Shown: in pieces, positions 8,924 to 15,771 of the stretch
How positions within the stretch are numbered: position 1 is the stretch's first letter
Layout: each line of letters begins with the position of its first letter
Source of the DNA: Ardenticatena maritima
GTDB lineage: Bacteria > Chloroflexota > Anaerolineae > Ardenticatenales > Ardenticatenaceae
Assembly: GCF_001306175.1 (NCBI RefSeq)
Contig: NZ_LGKN01000005.1
Location: 186,001-250,000 of the forward strand
Length of the DNA: 64,000 bases
Direction: 5' to 3'
The notes under the pieces: generated by a model
Database searches by the model: none
What the model saw: the letters and a program-made list of their open reading frames with translations, nothing else
Told to the model about the DNA's origin: nothing
Translations under genes and position numbers: made by a program

Positions 8924-9838
8924 TTACGGGGTTCTGCCCGTTTCCTGTTCAAAGGTGCGCCACCAATCGCGCAGGTCGTCTTCGCTGAGGTCGCCTTCCA
9001 CCAGTGCGCGCAAGACGCGCAGGTTGAGGCGGTCTTCCGCCATGTCGTCTTCCTTGGGCGTTTCCAGAATCATGGGGGCGTCGGCAAAGCGGGGGTCGCG
9101 CACCAGCCGCGCAAAGCCGCCCAAGCCGATGGCGCCCAAGCCGATGTGGGTGTGGCGGTCGAGGTTCGACGCGAGGTCGCCCTTGCTGTCGTTCAGGTGG
9201 AAGCAGACCAGGCGGTCCAGCCCCAAGAGGCGGTCGAAGGCGTCGAACGTCGCCTGATAGCCTTCGTCGGTGGTGAGGTCGTAGCCGGCGGCGAAGGCGT
9301 GGCACGTGTCGAAGCAGTAGACGATACGGTCGCCGTAGCGCATTTGTTCGACGATGCGCGCCAGGTGCTCGAATTCGTACCCCAGGTTGGTGCCCTGCCC
9401 GGCGGTGATTTCGAGTGCGACGGCGGTCTGGTAGCCGCCTTCATCGTAGAGGCGGTCGAGCGAGTGGGCGACCTTGGCAAGCCCGGCTTCGACGCCCGCG
9501 CCGGTGTGGGAACCGGGGTGCAGGACGAGCCAGGGGATGCCCAGGGTGTCGCAGCGTTCCATTTCGATGCGCAGAGCGTCGAAACTCTTTTGCCAGACGG
9601 ATTCTTTAGGCGACGCGATGTTGATGAGGTACGAGGCGTGCGCCACCACGGGGTCTATGCCGGTTTGGGTGTGCAGGTCGTGAAAGCGCGCCACCTCGTC
9701 GGGTTTGAGGGGTGGGGCTTTCCACTGCCGGTTGTTCTTGGTGAAGAGTTGTATGGTCTCACAGCCGATGTCGCGCCCCCGCTCGAAGGCGGTGGCGACG
9801 CCGCCGCTGATGCTCATGTGTGCGCCAAATTTGGGCAT
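8924..9838 (-). CDS. nfo: Endonuclease IV (AP endonuclease)
   Basis: 304 residues, slightly longer than the usual 280-290. The zinc ligands of this TIM-barrel family are all visible: His in VVAHASY, His in LVLHPGSH, Glu in LEITAGQGTN, Asp and His in FDTCHAFAAGYD, His in CFHLNDSKG, Asp/His in DRHTHIG and Glu in LETPKED. It nicks DNA 5' to abasic sites in base-excision repair, producing the 3'-OH that Pol I extends; polA is in the same operon. It starts at 9838, 3 nt after the stop of the GNAT gene upstream. Confidence 0.97.
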   Translation of the reverse strand: MPKFGAHMSISGGVATAFERGRDIGCETIQLFTKNNRQWKAPPLKPDEVARFHDLHTQTGIDPVVAHASYLINIASPKESVWQKSFDALRIEMERCDTLGIPWLVLHPGSHTGAGVEAGLAKVAHSLDRLYDEGGYQTAVALEITAGQGTNLGYEFEHLARIVEQMRYGDRIVYCFDTCHAFAAGYDLTTDEGYQATFDAFDRLLGLDRLVCFHLNDSKGDLASNLDRHTHIGLGAIGLGGFARLVRDPRFADAPMILETPKEDDMAEDRLNLRVLRALVEGDLSEDDLRDWWRTFEQETGRTP

Positions 9839-9841
9839 GGG

Positions 9842-10420
9842 TTATTCCTCCTCGATGACATGGTCGTCGCCAATCCAGAGCCCCATGAGGACGCCGTCCA
9901 CGTAGTCGCCGCGCAGTTTGTAGGCGCGGCGGCGGCGACCTTCTTCCACGAAGCCTTTGCGCCGGTAGAGCGCCAGCGCGCGCTCGTTGGTGGCGAAGAC
10001 TTCCAGTTGGATTTTCTCGAAGCCTTTGGCGCGCGCCCACTCCAGGGCGGCGTCAATCATGGCGCCGCCCAAGCCCACACCGCGGTATTGGGGCGCAAGC
10101 ACGATGCCCAGCGTGGCGAGGTGGGCGTCCTTGCGCCCGAACTGCCCCGGCGTGAGCGAGAGCGTGCCCACGATGCGCCCGTTGACTTCCGCCCCCATGA
10201 AGAGGCGGCGCGGCGTGTTGAGCGCGGCGCGGATGAAGCGCCGTTCTTCTTCGACGCTTTGGGGAATGTTGGGCGTTTCGACGCCGATGAGCACTTCTTC
10301 CGCCGCCACCGCCTGCACCAGCCGCAAGACGTCGGCGGCGTCGGCTTCGCGCACGGTGCGCAAACGTGCGGTTTCTCCTGTTTTGAGTGTGACCAGGCGG
10401 GGGAAGATGGTCGTCGCCAT
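9842..10420 (-). CDS. GNAT-family N-acetyltransferase
   Basis: 192 residues with the GNAT fold: an N-terminal TVREADAADVLRL helix, the acetyl-CoA-binding A motif LGIVLAPQYRGVGLGGAMI, and the C-terminal ATNERALALYRRKGFVEEGR segment. The substrate cannot be predicted; RimI/RimJ-like protein acetylation and small-molecule acetylation are both possible. The ATG at 10420 is chosen by homology and AGGA upstream; the in-frame extension to 10783 runs through the promoter and CRISPR leader and is not coding. It is the first gene of the endonuclease IV - kinase - polA operon. Confidence 0.9.
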   Translation of the reverse strand: MATTIFPRLVTLKTGETARLRTVREADAADVLRLVQAVAAEEVLIGVETPNIPQSVEEERRFIRAALNTPRRLFMGAEVNGRIVGTLSLTPGQFGRKDAHLATLGIVLAPQYRGVGLGGAMIDAALEWARAKGFEKIQLEVFATNERALALYRRKGFVEEGRRRRAYKLRGDYVDGVLMGLWIGDDHVIEEE

Positions 10421-10464
10421 GGCGCTCAATCCTGCTCGGTTGGCTCTGGTGGTTGGTCGGGGGT

Positions 10465-10492
10465 ATGATAGCAGGTGTGGGGGACGTGGCAA
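10465..10492 (-). promoter_or_regulatory. Promoter of the GNAT-nfo-kinase-polA operon
   Basis: On the minus strand, TTGCCA (10492-10487), a 16-nt spacer and TATCAT (10470-10465), followed by the GNAT start about 45 nt on. It is divergent from the CRISPR promoter. Confidence 0.5.
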
Positions 10493-10586
10493 CCAGGCGC
10501 ACGCGCGGGGTTGCCCATTGGCGCGGAGTGCGGTATGCTCGGCACACGCTTTTGCCAGAGGCGAGAGCATATTTTGCCAAGCAAAT

Positions 10587-10673
10587 AGTTGAACGTGATA
10601 AAGTTCTGTCAGCCCCCCCCCTGAAACGAGGCGATTTTGGGGCGATTTTGAGGGGGTCTGAAAACGTTCAACT
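10587..10673 (+). promoter_or_regulatory. CRISPR leader with a 10-bp inverted repeat
   Basis: The 370-nt gap between the GNAT gene and the array is the leader. AGTTGAACGT (10587-10596) and its exact complement ACGTTCAACT (10664-10673) flank an AT/G-rich segment with two GGCGATTTTG-like copies. GTCTGAAAA at 10656-10664 equals the first 9 nt of the CRISPR repeat. This arrangement looks like a protein-binding or integration-determining element, but that is inference. Confidence 0.45.
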
Positions 10674-10712
10674 TTCTGGAAAAAGAGGCGGCATTTGGCA
10701 TGGTTTTGGGGG

Positions 10713-10741
10713 TTGACAAACGCGCCATTTTCCTGTATGCT
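10713..10741 (+). promoter_or_regulatory. CRISPR array promoter
   Basis: Consensus TTGACA (10713-10718), a 17-nt spacer and TATGCT (10736-10741), with the first repeat about 50 nt downstream. Direction agrees with the repeat orientation, with the degenerate last repeat at the far end. Confidence 0.7.
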
Positions 10742-10792
10742 GTGCCACAGATGAAGCAGACGAGCGGACGATGCCCATAGCACATCCGTACA

Positions 10793-11281
10793 GTCTGAAA
10801 AGCCCTAATCCCCGCAAGGGGATTGAAACCCAAAAACTTCTATTTCCGACAATCTCAACATATAATACGTCTGAAAAGCCCTAATCCCCGCAAGGGGATT
10901 GAAACCTACGCTCAATAAGGTAAAGCAATGCGCGGTAGTCAGTCTGAAAAGCCCTAATCCCCGCAAGGGGATTGAAACTGTAAATCATAACGACTCGCCC
11001 GCATTTATAACATTGAGTCTGAAAAGCCCTAATCCCCGCAAGGGGATTGAAACGTTTATAAGACCGTTGCTCTCACCTTCTGAGCTACCCCCACGTCTGA
11101 AAAGCCCTAATCCCCGCAAGGGGATTGAAACGCATAACCACACATCCGGGAGGATGTGTGGACCCCCGCGTCTGAAAAACCCTAATCCCCGCAAGGGGAT
11201 TGAAGCCCCAGAACGACGCCTAGAGCGATAATCCAATCGAACGCGATTGAAAAGCTCCCATCCCCGCAAGGGGCGTGTCGT
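10793..11281 (+). CRISPR. CRISPR array, six repeats plus a degenerate terminal repeat
   Basis: Repeats of 37 nt start GTCTGAAAAG and end GATTGAAAC. Exact copies lie at 10793-10829, 10869-10905, 10942-10978, 11017-11053 and 11095-11131. The sixth (11170-11206) has two changes, and a seventh (11245-11281) keeps only the first half and the CCCCGCAAGGGG core. Spacers are 36-41 nt. Each repeat folds as AATCCCC-GCAA-GGGGATT, a 7-bp stem with a GNRA loop (10807-10824 in repeat 1), and the ATTGAAAC 3' end is the usual Cas6-generated crRNA handle of type I/III systems. Spacer 4 (11054-11094) is the antisense of a tRNA 5' half. Spacer 5 (11132-11169) is a perfect hairpin. There are no cas genes next to it; a lone cas6 is at 34171-35187. 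Confidence 0.98.
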
Positions 11282-11326
11282 TCTTGCACCGTCGCGTGAG
11301 TGTTCGCGCGCGGTGTGTGCGCCAAA

Positions 11327-11348
11327 GGCTCCCACGGGAGCCTTTTTT
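11327..11348 (+). terminator. Terminator after the CRISPR array
   Basis: GGCTCC-CACG-GGAGCC followed by TTTTTT. It separates array transcription from the valS promoter 20 nt downstream. Confidence 0.85.
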
Positions 11349-11368
11349 GTTGGGTGCACGGCGGAGCG

Positions 11369-11397
11369 TTGACAGTGCAGGCACAAGCGGTTATACT
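11369..11397 (+). promoter_or_regulatory. Promoter of the valine T-box operon
   Basis: TTGACA (11369-11374), exactly 17 nt, TATACT (11392-11397). This near-consensus sigma-A promoter lies directly ahead of the T-box leader. Confidence 0.8.
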
Positions 11398-11411
11398 CCT
11401 GCCCAGCCAAG

Positions 11412-11656
11412 CCAAGAGTGAAAACGGCTGTGAACCGGAGGAGTAGGCGGCGACGGTCGCCAGAGAGGGGCGGTCATCGGCTGGAAGCCGCCCTCGACAC
11501 GAACCGCCGAAGGTCGCCGGGGAGCCGCAACGGTGAAGCGCAGTAGCCGTTGCCGGGAGCGCCCGTTATCGCGCCACGAGCGCCGGCATCTTCTGCCGGA
11601 AGCAGGGTGGTACCGCGGAGGCAACGCCTTCGTCCCTGAGGGGGCGAAGGCGTTTT
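11412..11656 (+). ncRNA. T-box leader, valine (GUC specifier)
   Basis: The 14-nt T-box AGGGTGGTACCGCG is at 11604-11617, followed by a terminator hairpin (CGCCTTCG 11625-11632 with CGAAGGCG 11645-11652, then TTTT). Stem I is visible: the GAGTAGG bulge near 11440, an AGAGAG apical motif near 11462, and GGCGG pairing with CCGCC just before GAAG-GTC. By position the specifier is GTC (11513-11515), a valine codon, which agrees with valS downstream. Uncharged tRNA-Val should pair with the specifier and the T-box and prevent termination, raising methyltransferase and valS expression when valine is short. Confidence 0.93.
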
Positions 11657-11673
11657 CACTTGTGGGGGAGCGT

Positions 11674-12393
11674 ATGTTGCCACGCCCATTCTGGCAACGC
11701 CTGTACACAACCGACGAGCAAGAGGCGGAGCAAGCCGCCCAGCGGCTGGCGGCGCTCGCCCGCGCCCACGGCGCCCAGCGCGTGCTGGACGGGCACGCCG
11801 GCGTCGGGCACCGCGCGGTGGCGCTGGCGGCGGCGGGGCTGGACGTGACCGCCGCCGAAGCCGACGAATGGCGCTTTGCCACCGCGGCGCGGCTGGTGCG
11901 CGCCACCCACGCCCCCGTGACGCTCTACCGCCTGGGGATGACGCGACTGGCGAACATTGAGGGCGCGCCTTTCGATATGGCGCTCCTACTGGACGACGCG
12001 CTGGCGCTCGTCGGTCAGCCCGCTGCCGCCCGCCTGCTCGACACCATGCACCGCGTGGTGCGCCCCGGCGGGCTGTTGGTGGTCGGGTTGCGCGATTGGG
12101 AGCAACACCTGCGCCGACGCGAGACGTTCATCCCCCGCCAGGTTGCGCGCGTCAACGGGTCGCGGCTTTTCATGTTTGAAGCGTGGGAGTACACCGACAA
12201 ACGCATGGCGCACTGTTCGCACTTCTACGTCTCTTTCGGCGCCAGCAAGTGGCACGTCGAGGTGCGCGAAATGCTCTACGAAGCCATCTTCCGCGATGAA
12301 GCCGAGCAGGCGTTTGCCGCCGCCGGCTGGCGCATTCTGGAAGAAATCACCCTGGACGACAGACGCTGGTGGGTGCTGCGCTCGACGCCATAA
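11674..12393 (+). CDS. Class I SAM-dependent methyltransferase
   Basis: 239 residues. Motif I is a variant VLDGHAGVGHRAVALAAAG (about 34-52), followed by an acidic strand end TAAEAD, motif IV-like FDMALLLDDALALV and the PGGLLVVGL strand. The substrate is unknown; it resembles small-molecule or generic Methyltransf_11/25 enzymes. The ATG at 11674 is chosen because it lies just after the T-box terminator and a GGGGGAG Shine-Dalgarno; the longer open frame from 11533 runs through the riboswitch. It is the first gene of the T-box operon, 36 nt before valS, so its product is made under valine starvation, which is unusual for a methyltransferase. Confidence 0.8.
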   Translation: MLPRPFWQRLYTTDEQEAEQAAQRLAALARAHGAQRVLDGHAGVGHRAVALAAAGLDVTAAEADEWRFATAARLVRATHAPVTLYRLGMTRLANIEGAPFDMALLLDDALALVGQPAAARLLDTMHRVVRPGGLLVVGLRDWEQHLRRRETFIPRQVARVNGSRLFMFEAWEYTDKRMAHCSHFYVSFGASKWHVEVREMLYEAIFRDEAEQAFAAAGWRILEEITLDDRRWWVLRSTP

Positions 12394-12429
12394 CCCCGCC
12401 AGAACCAAAACAGCAAGAGGAGGAATGCC

Positions 12430-15129
12430 ATGAGCCAACTACCCAAAACCTACAATCACCGCGAAACCGAACCCAAACTCTACCAATGGTGGGAATCATC
12501 CGGCTTTTTCACCCCCGAAATTGATTGGAGCAAAAAGCCCTTTGTGATTGCCATGCCGCCGCCCAACGTCACCGGCGCGCTCCACATGGGGCACGCCATG
12601 TTCGTCACGCTGGAAGACCTGATGACGCGCTACCACCGCATGAAAGGCGAACCGACCCTCTGGTTGCCCGGCACCGACCACGCCGGCATCGCCACGCAGT
12701 TGCAGGTGGAAAAAGCGCTCGCGCAGGAAGGCAAAACGCGCTGGGACCTGGGGCGCGAAGCGTTCGAGGCGCGCGTCTGGGCGTGGAAAGAAAAGTACGG
12801 CGGCTACATCACCCAACAATTGCGGCGGCTGGGGGCTTCGTGCGACTGGACACGCGAACGCTTCACCCTGGATGAAGGGCTGAGCGAGGCAGTGCTGGAA
12901 GCGTTCATCCGCCTGCACGAAAAAGGCCTGATTTACCGCGGCGAGTACATGGTCAACTGGTCGCCCAACCTGCAAACCGCCGTCTCCGACCTGGAAGTGG
13001 AATACAGCGAAGAAGAAGGCACGCTCTACTACTTCAAGTATCGCCTGAAAGATTCGGACGACTACATTCCCGTGGCAACCACCCGCCCCGAAACCATTTT
13101 GGGCGATACCGCCGTCGCTGTCCATCCCGAAGATGAGCGCTACCGGCAGTACATCGGGCGCACCGTGCTGGTGCCCATCCTCAACCGCGAAATTCCCGTC
13201 ATCGCCGATGAATACGTGGACCGCGAATTTGGCACGGGGGCGCTCAAAGTCACACCCGGCCACGACCCCAACGACTACGAAATCGGGCGGCGGCACAACC
13301 TGCCCATCATCAACATCATGAACCCCGACGCCACACTGAACGCCAACGCCGGACCCTACGCCGGCATGGACCGCTTTGAAGCGCGCAAAAAACTCTGGGC
13401 GGACATGGAAGCCGCGGGGCTCACCATCAAAACCGAACGCCACATGCAGCGCGTCCCGCGTTCGCAACGGGGCGGCGAAATCATCGAACCGATGGTGAGC
13501 AAGCAATGGTTCGTGAAGATGAAGCCGCTCGCCGAACCGGCGCTGGAAGCGGTGCGCTCCGGCAAAATCCGCATCATTCCCGAACGCTTCGAGAAAATCT
13601 ACTTCCACTGGCTGGAAAACATCCGCGACTGGTGCATCAGCCGCCAACTCTGGTGGGGGCACCGCATTCCCGTCTGGTACGTCAACGGGAACGAGGACGA
13701 GTACATCGTGGCACGCAATGAAGAAGAAGCCTACGCCAAAGCCCGTGAACGCTACGGCGACAACGTCACCCTGGAACGCGACCCCGACGTACTCGACACG
13801 TGGTTTTCCAGCGCCCTGTGGCCGTTCAGCACACTGGGCTGGCCCAACGAAGAGGCCGAAGACTACCGCTACTTCTACCCCACCACCGTCATGGAAACGG
13901 GGTACGACATCCTCTTCTTCTGGGTCGCCCGCATGATCATGACGGGGCTGGAATTCACCGGCAAACCGCCGTTCGAGGTGGTCTATCTGCACGGGCTGGT
14001 GCGCGATGAGCACGGGCGCAAAATGAGCAAGACGCTCGGCAACGTCATTGACCCGCTGGACGTGGTGGAGCAGTACGGCGCGGACGCCCTGCGCTTCACG
14101 CTCGCCACCGGTTCAACCCCCGGGCAAGACATCAACCTTTCGATTGCGCGCATCGAGTCGAACCGCAATTTCAGCAACAAAATCTGGAACGCCACGCGCT
14201 TTGTGCTCGCCAACCTGGAAAAAATCGAAGAAGCCGAACGCGAAGCGCTCGCCGACATCACCTTCAGCGACGCCGACGTGCAAGCGTTGCCCTTGCCCGA
14301 GCGCTGGATTGTAAGCCGCCTGCACCAGGTCATCGCCGAAGTCACCGACCTGCTGGACCGCTTCTACTTCGGCGAGGCGGGGCGCACGCTCTACCACTTC
14401 TTCTGGAACGAATTTGCCGACTGGTACATCGAAGCCGCCAAAACGCGGCTCTACGGGGACGACGCCGCGCGGGCGCGCATGGCGCGGCGCGTGCTGGTGT
14501 ACGTGCTGGAACGCACCTTGCGCCTGCTGCACCCCTACATTCCGTTTGTCACCGAAGAAGCGTGGCAACACCTGCCGCACCGCGGCGAAACACTCATGAA
14601 AGCCCCCTGGCCGCACCCCGGCTTTGTGGACGAAGACGCCATCGAGCGCTTTACCGCCGTGCAAGAACTCATCCGCGCCATCCGCAACGTGCGCAACGAG
14701 TACGACGTGGAACCGGGGCGGCGCATTGCGGCGTTGATTGCCGCCGGCGCGGCGCTGGACGACCTGGAAGCCGAGCGCGACGTTCTGCTGGCGCTGGCGC
14801 GTCTGGATGAAGACCGCCTGGAAATTGTGCCGCAGGTGGAGCAAGCGCCTGAAATGGCCGCCCACGTGGTGGTGCGCGAAGGGCTGGAAGCCTTCCTGCC
14901 GCTGGCGGGCATGGTTGACCTGGAACAGGAAATCGCGCGCTTGCAAAAACAAGCCGCCGAACTGGAAGAGGTGGTCAAGCGGCATCGGGCGCGGCTGGCG
15001 AACGAAAACTTTGTGCAGAAAGCGCCGGCGCACATTGTCGAAGGGGCGCGGCAAGCGCTCGCCGACGCTGAGGAACAGTTGGCGAAAGTGCGCGAACGGC
15101 TGGAACGCTTGGGGGGTGGTGCGTCCTGA
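12430..15129 (+). CDS. valS: Valyl-tRNA synthetase
   Basis: 899 residues, the usual bacterial length. Class I signatures are PPPNVTGALHMGHA (HIGH box, about 40-56) and GRKMSKTLGN (KMSKS box, about 529). The CP1 editing domain lies between them, with TTRPETILGDTAVAVHP, which hydrolyses Thr-tRNA(Val). The C-terminal end (about 830-895) is the heptad-rich coiled-coil arm of ValRS. It charges tRNA-Val with valine in the cytoplasm. A strong GAGGAGG lies upstream of the ATG. Expression is controlled by the valine T-box at 11412-11656. Confidence 0.98.
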   Translation: MSQLPKTYNHRETEPKLYQWWESSGFFTPEIDWSKKPFVIAMPPPNVTGALHMGHAMFVTLEDLMTRYHRMKGEPTLWLPGTDHAGIATQLQVEKALAQEGKTRWDLGREAFEARVWAWKEKYGGYITQQLRRLGASCDWTRERFTLDEGLSEAVLEAFIRLHEKGLIYRGEYMVNWSPNLQTAVSDLEVEYSEEEGTLYYFKYRLKDSDDYIPVATTRPETILGDTAVAVHPEDERYRQYIGRTVLVPILNREIPVIADEYVDREFGTGALKVTPGHDPNDYEIGRRHNLPIINIMNPDATLNANAGPYAGMDRFEARKKLWADMEAAGLTIKTERHMQRVPRSQRGGEIIEPMVSKQWFVKMKPLAEPALEAVRSGKIRIIPERFEKIYFHWLENIRDWCISRQLWWGHRIPVWYVNGNEDEYIVARNEEEAYAKARERYGDNVTLERDPDVLDTWFSSALWPFSTLGWPNEEAEDYRYFYPTTVMETGYDILFFWVARMIMTGLEFTGKPPFEVVYLHGLVRDEHGRKMSKTLGNVIDPLDVVEQYGADALRFTLATGSTPGQDINLSIARIESNRNFSNKIWNATRFVLANLEKIEEAEREALADITFSDADVQALPLPERWIVSRLHQVIAEVTDLLDRFYFGEAGRTLYHFFWNEFADWYIEAAKTRLYGDDAARARMARRVLVYVLERTLRLLHPYIPFVTEEAWQHLPHRGETLMKAPWPHPGFVDEDAIERFTAVQELIRAIRNVRNEYDVEPGRRIAALIAAGAALDDLEAERDVLLALARLDEDRLEIVPQVEQAPEMAAHVVVREGLEAFLPLAGMVDLEQEIARLQKQAAELEEVVKRHRARLANENFVQKAPAHIVEGARQALADAEEQLAKVRERLERLGGGAS

Positions 15130-15153
15130 GGGGCGCTCCCTTGCCCTACCAAA

Positions 15154-15185
15154 CCAAAACGGGCGAGCCGCACGGCTCGCCCGTT
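15154..15185 (-). terminator. Terminator between valS and the TPR gene
   Basis: A 12-bp stem AACGGGCGAGCC-GCAC-GGCTCGCCCGTT. On the minus strand it is followed by TTTTGGTTTGG, so it best serves the convergent TPR gene; it may also stop valS transcripts. Confidence 0.75.
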
Positions 15186-15210
15186 CTGCTTGCCACACCA
15201 GCCCCACCGG

Positions 15211-15741
15211 TCAGGAAAGGCTCACCCCCAAAAGGCGCAAGAAAAGCCCCAACAAGCGCGCCGAAAGGGAGACATCGTCACCCGTGCGGCGCATGAGGTA
15301 ATAGCGCACAATCAGGCGGTTCAACCAATCGCCTTGCTGACCAAAGGCTTCTTCCAGCGTTGCCAGCACTTCATTGGCATGCTCGACGTCATCCAGTTCA
15401 TCGAACAGTTGCGCGGCATACGCCAGCAACTCCGACGCGCGCTTGTAATCACCACGCTGGACCATCAACTGCCCCAACTGCATGGCGACGGCGGCTTGCT
15501 CTTCCAGCGCATCACATTCCTTGAAGAGTTTGAGCGCATCGCTCAGGGCTTCAATTGCCGCTTCAATGTTGCCGAAACGGGCATGCGCACGCCCCTCGTC
15601 CATGGCAGCCTGGGCTTCGCCAAAGGGGTCGCCCATCTCATGCCATACCTGGCGCGCCTGCCGAAACGCGGCAACAGCGGTTTCATAATCTTCGGCGTCA
15701 TACGCCGCTTGGCCTTGCGCACTCAACGTGTCCGGGGTCAT
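15211..15741 (-). CDS. Tetratricopeptide-repeat protein
   Basis: A 176-residue all-helical protein with about four TPR-like units, for example AYDAEDYETAVAAFRQARQV, AHARFGNIEAAIEALSDAL and MVQRGDYKRASELLAYAAQL, and a hydrophobic C-terminal helix LSARLLGLFLRLLGVSL. TPRs mediate protein contacts, so the partner may be the histidine kinase whose gene ends 30 nt upstream in the same direction. No enzymatic motif is present. A specific function cannot be assigned. Confidence 0.8.
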   Translation of the reverse strand: MTPDTLSAQGQAAYDAEDYETAVAAFRQARQVWHEMGDPFGEAQAAMDEGRAHARFGNIEAAIEALSDALKLFKECDALEEQAAVAMQLGQLMVQRGDYKRASELLAYAAQLFDELDDVEHANEVLATLEEAFGQQGDWLNRLIVRYYLMRRTGDDVSLSARLLGLFLRLLGVSLS

Positions 15742-15771
15742 TTTCGGCTCCTTGGGTTTGGGTGGTGCCTG

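Noticed and set aside
9842-10420. Adaptation (cas1/cas2/cas4) gene beside the array
   Set aside because: The adjacent gene is a clear GNAT acetyltransferase, and the gene on the other side is the valS operon.
11054-11094. tRNA gene
   Set aside because: The tRNA-like sequence is only a 5' half, lies exactly between two CRISPR repeats and has no 3' half or CCA, so it is a spacer and not a gene.
11533-11673. N-terminal extension of the methyltransferase
   Set aside because: This stretch is the T-box antiterminator/terminator region and carries the conserved T-box sequence; the true start is 11674.
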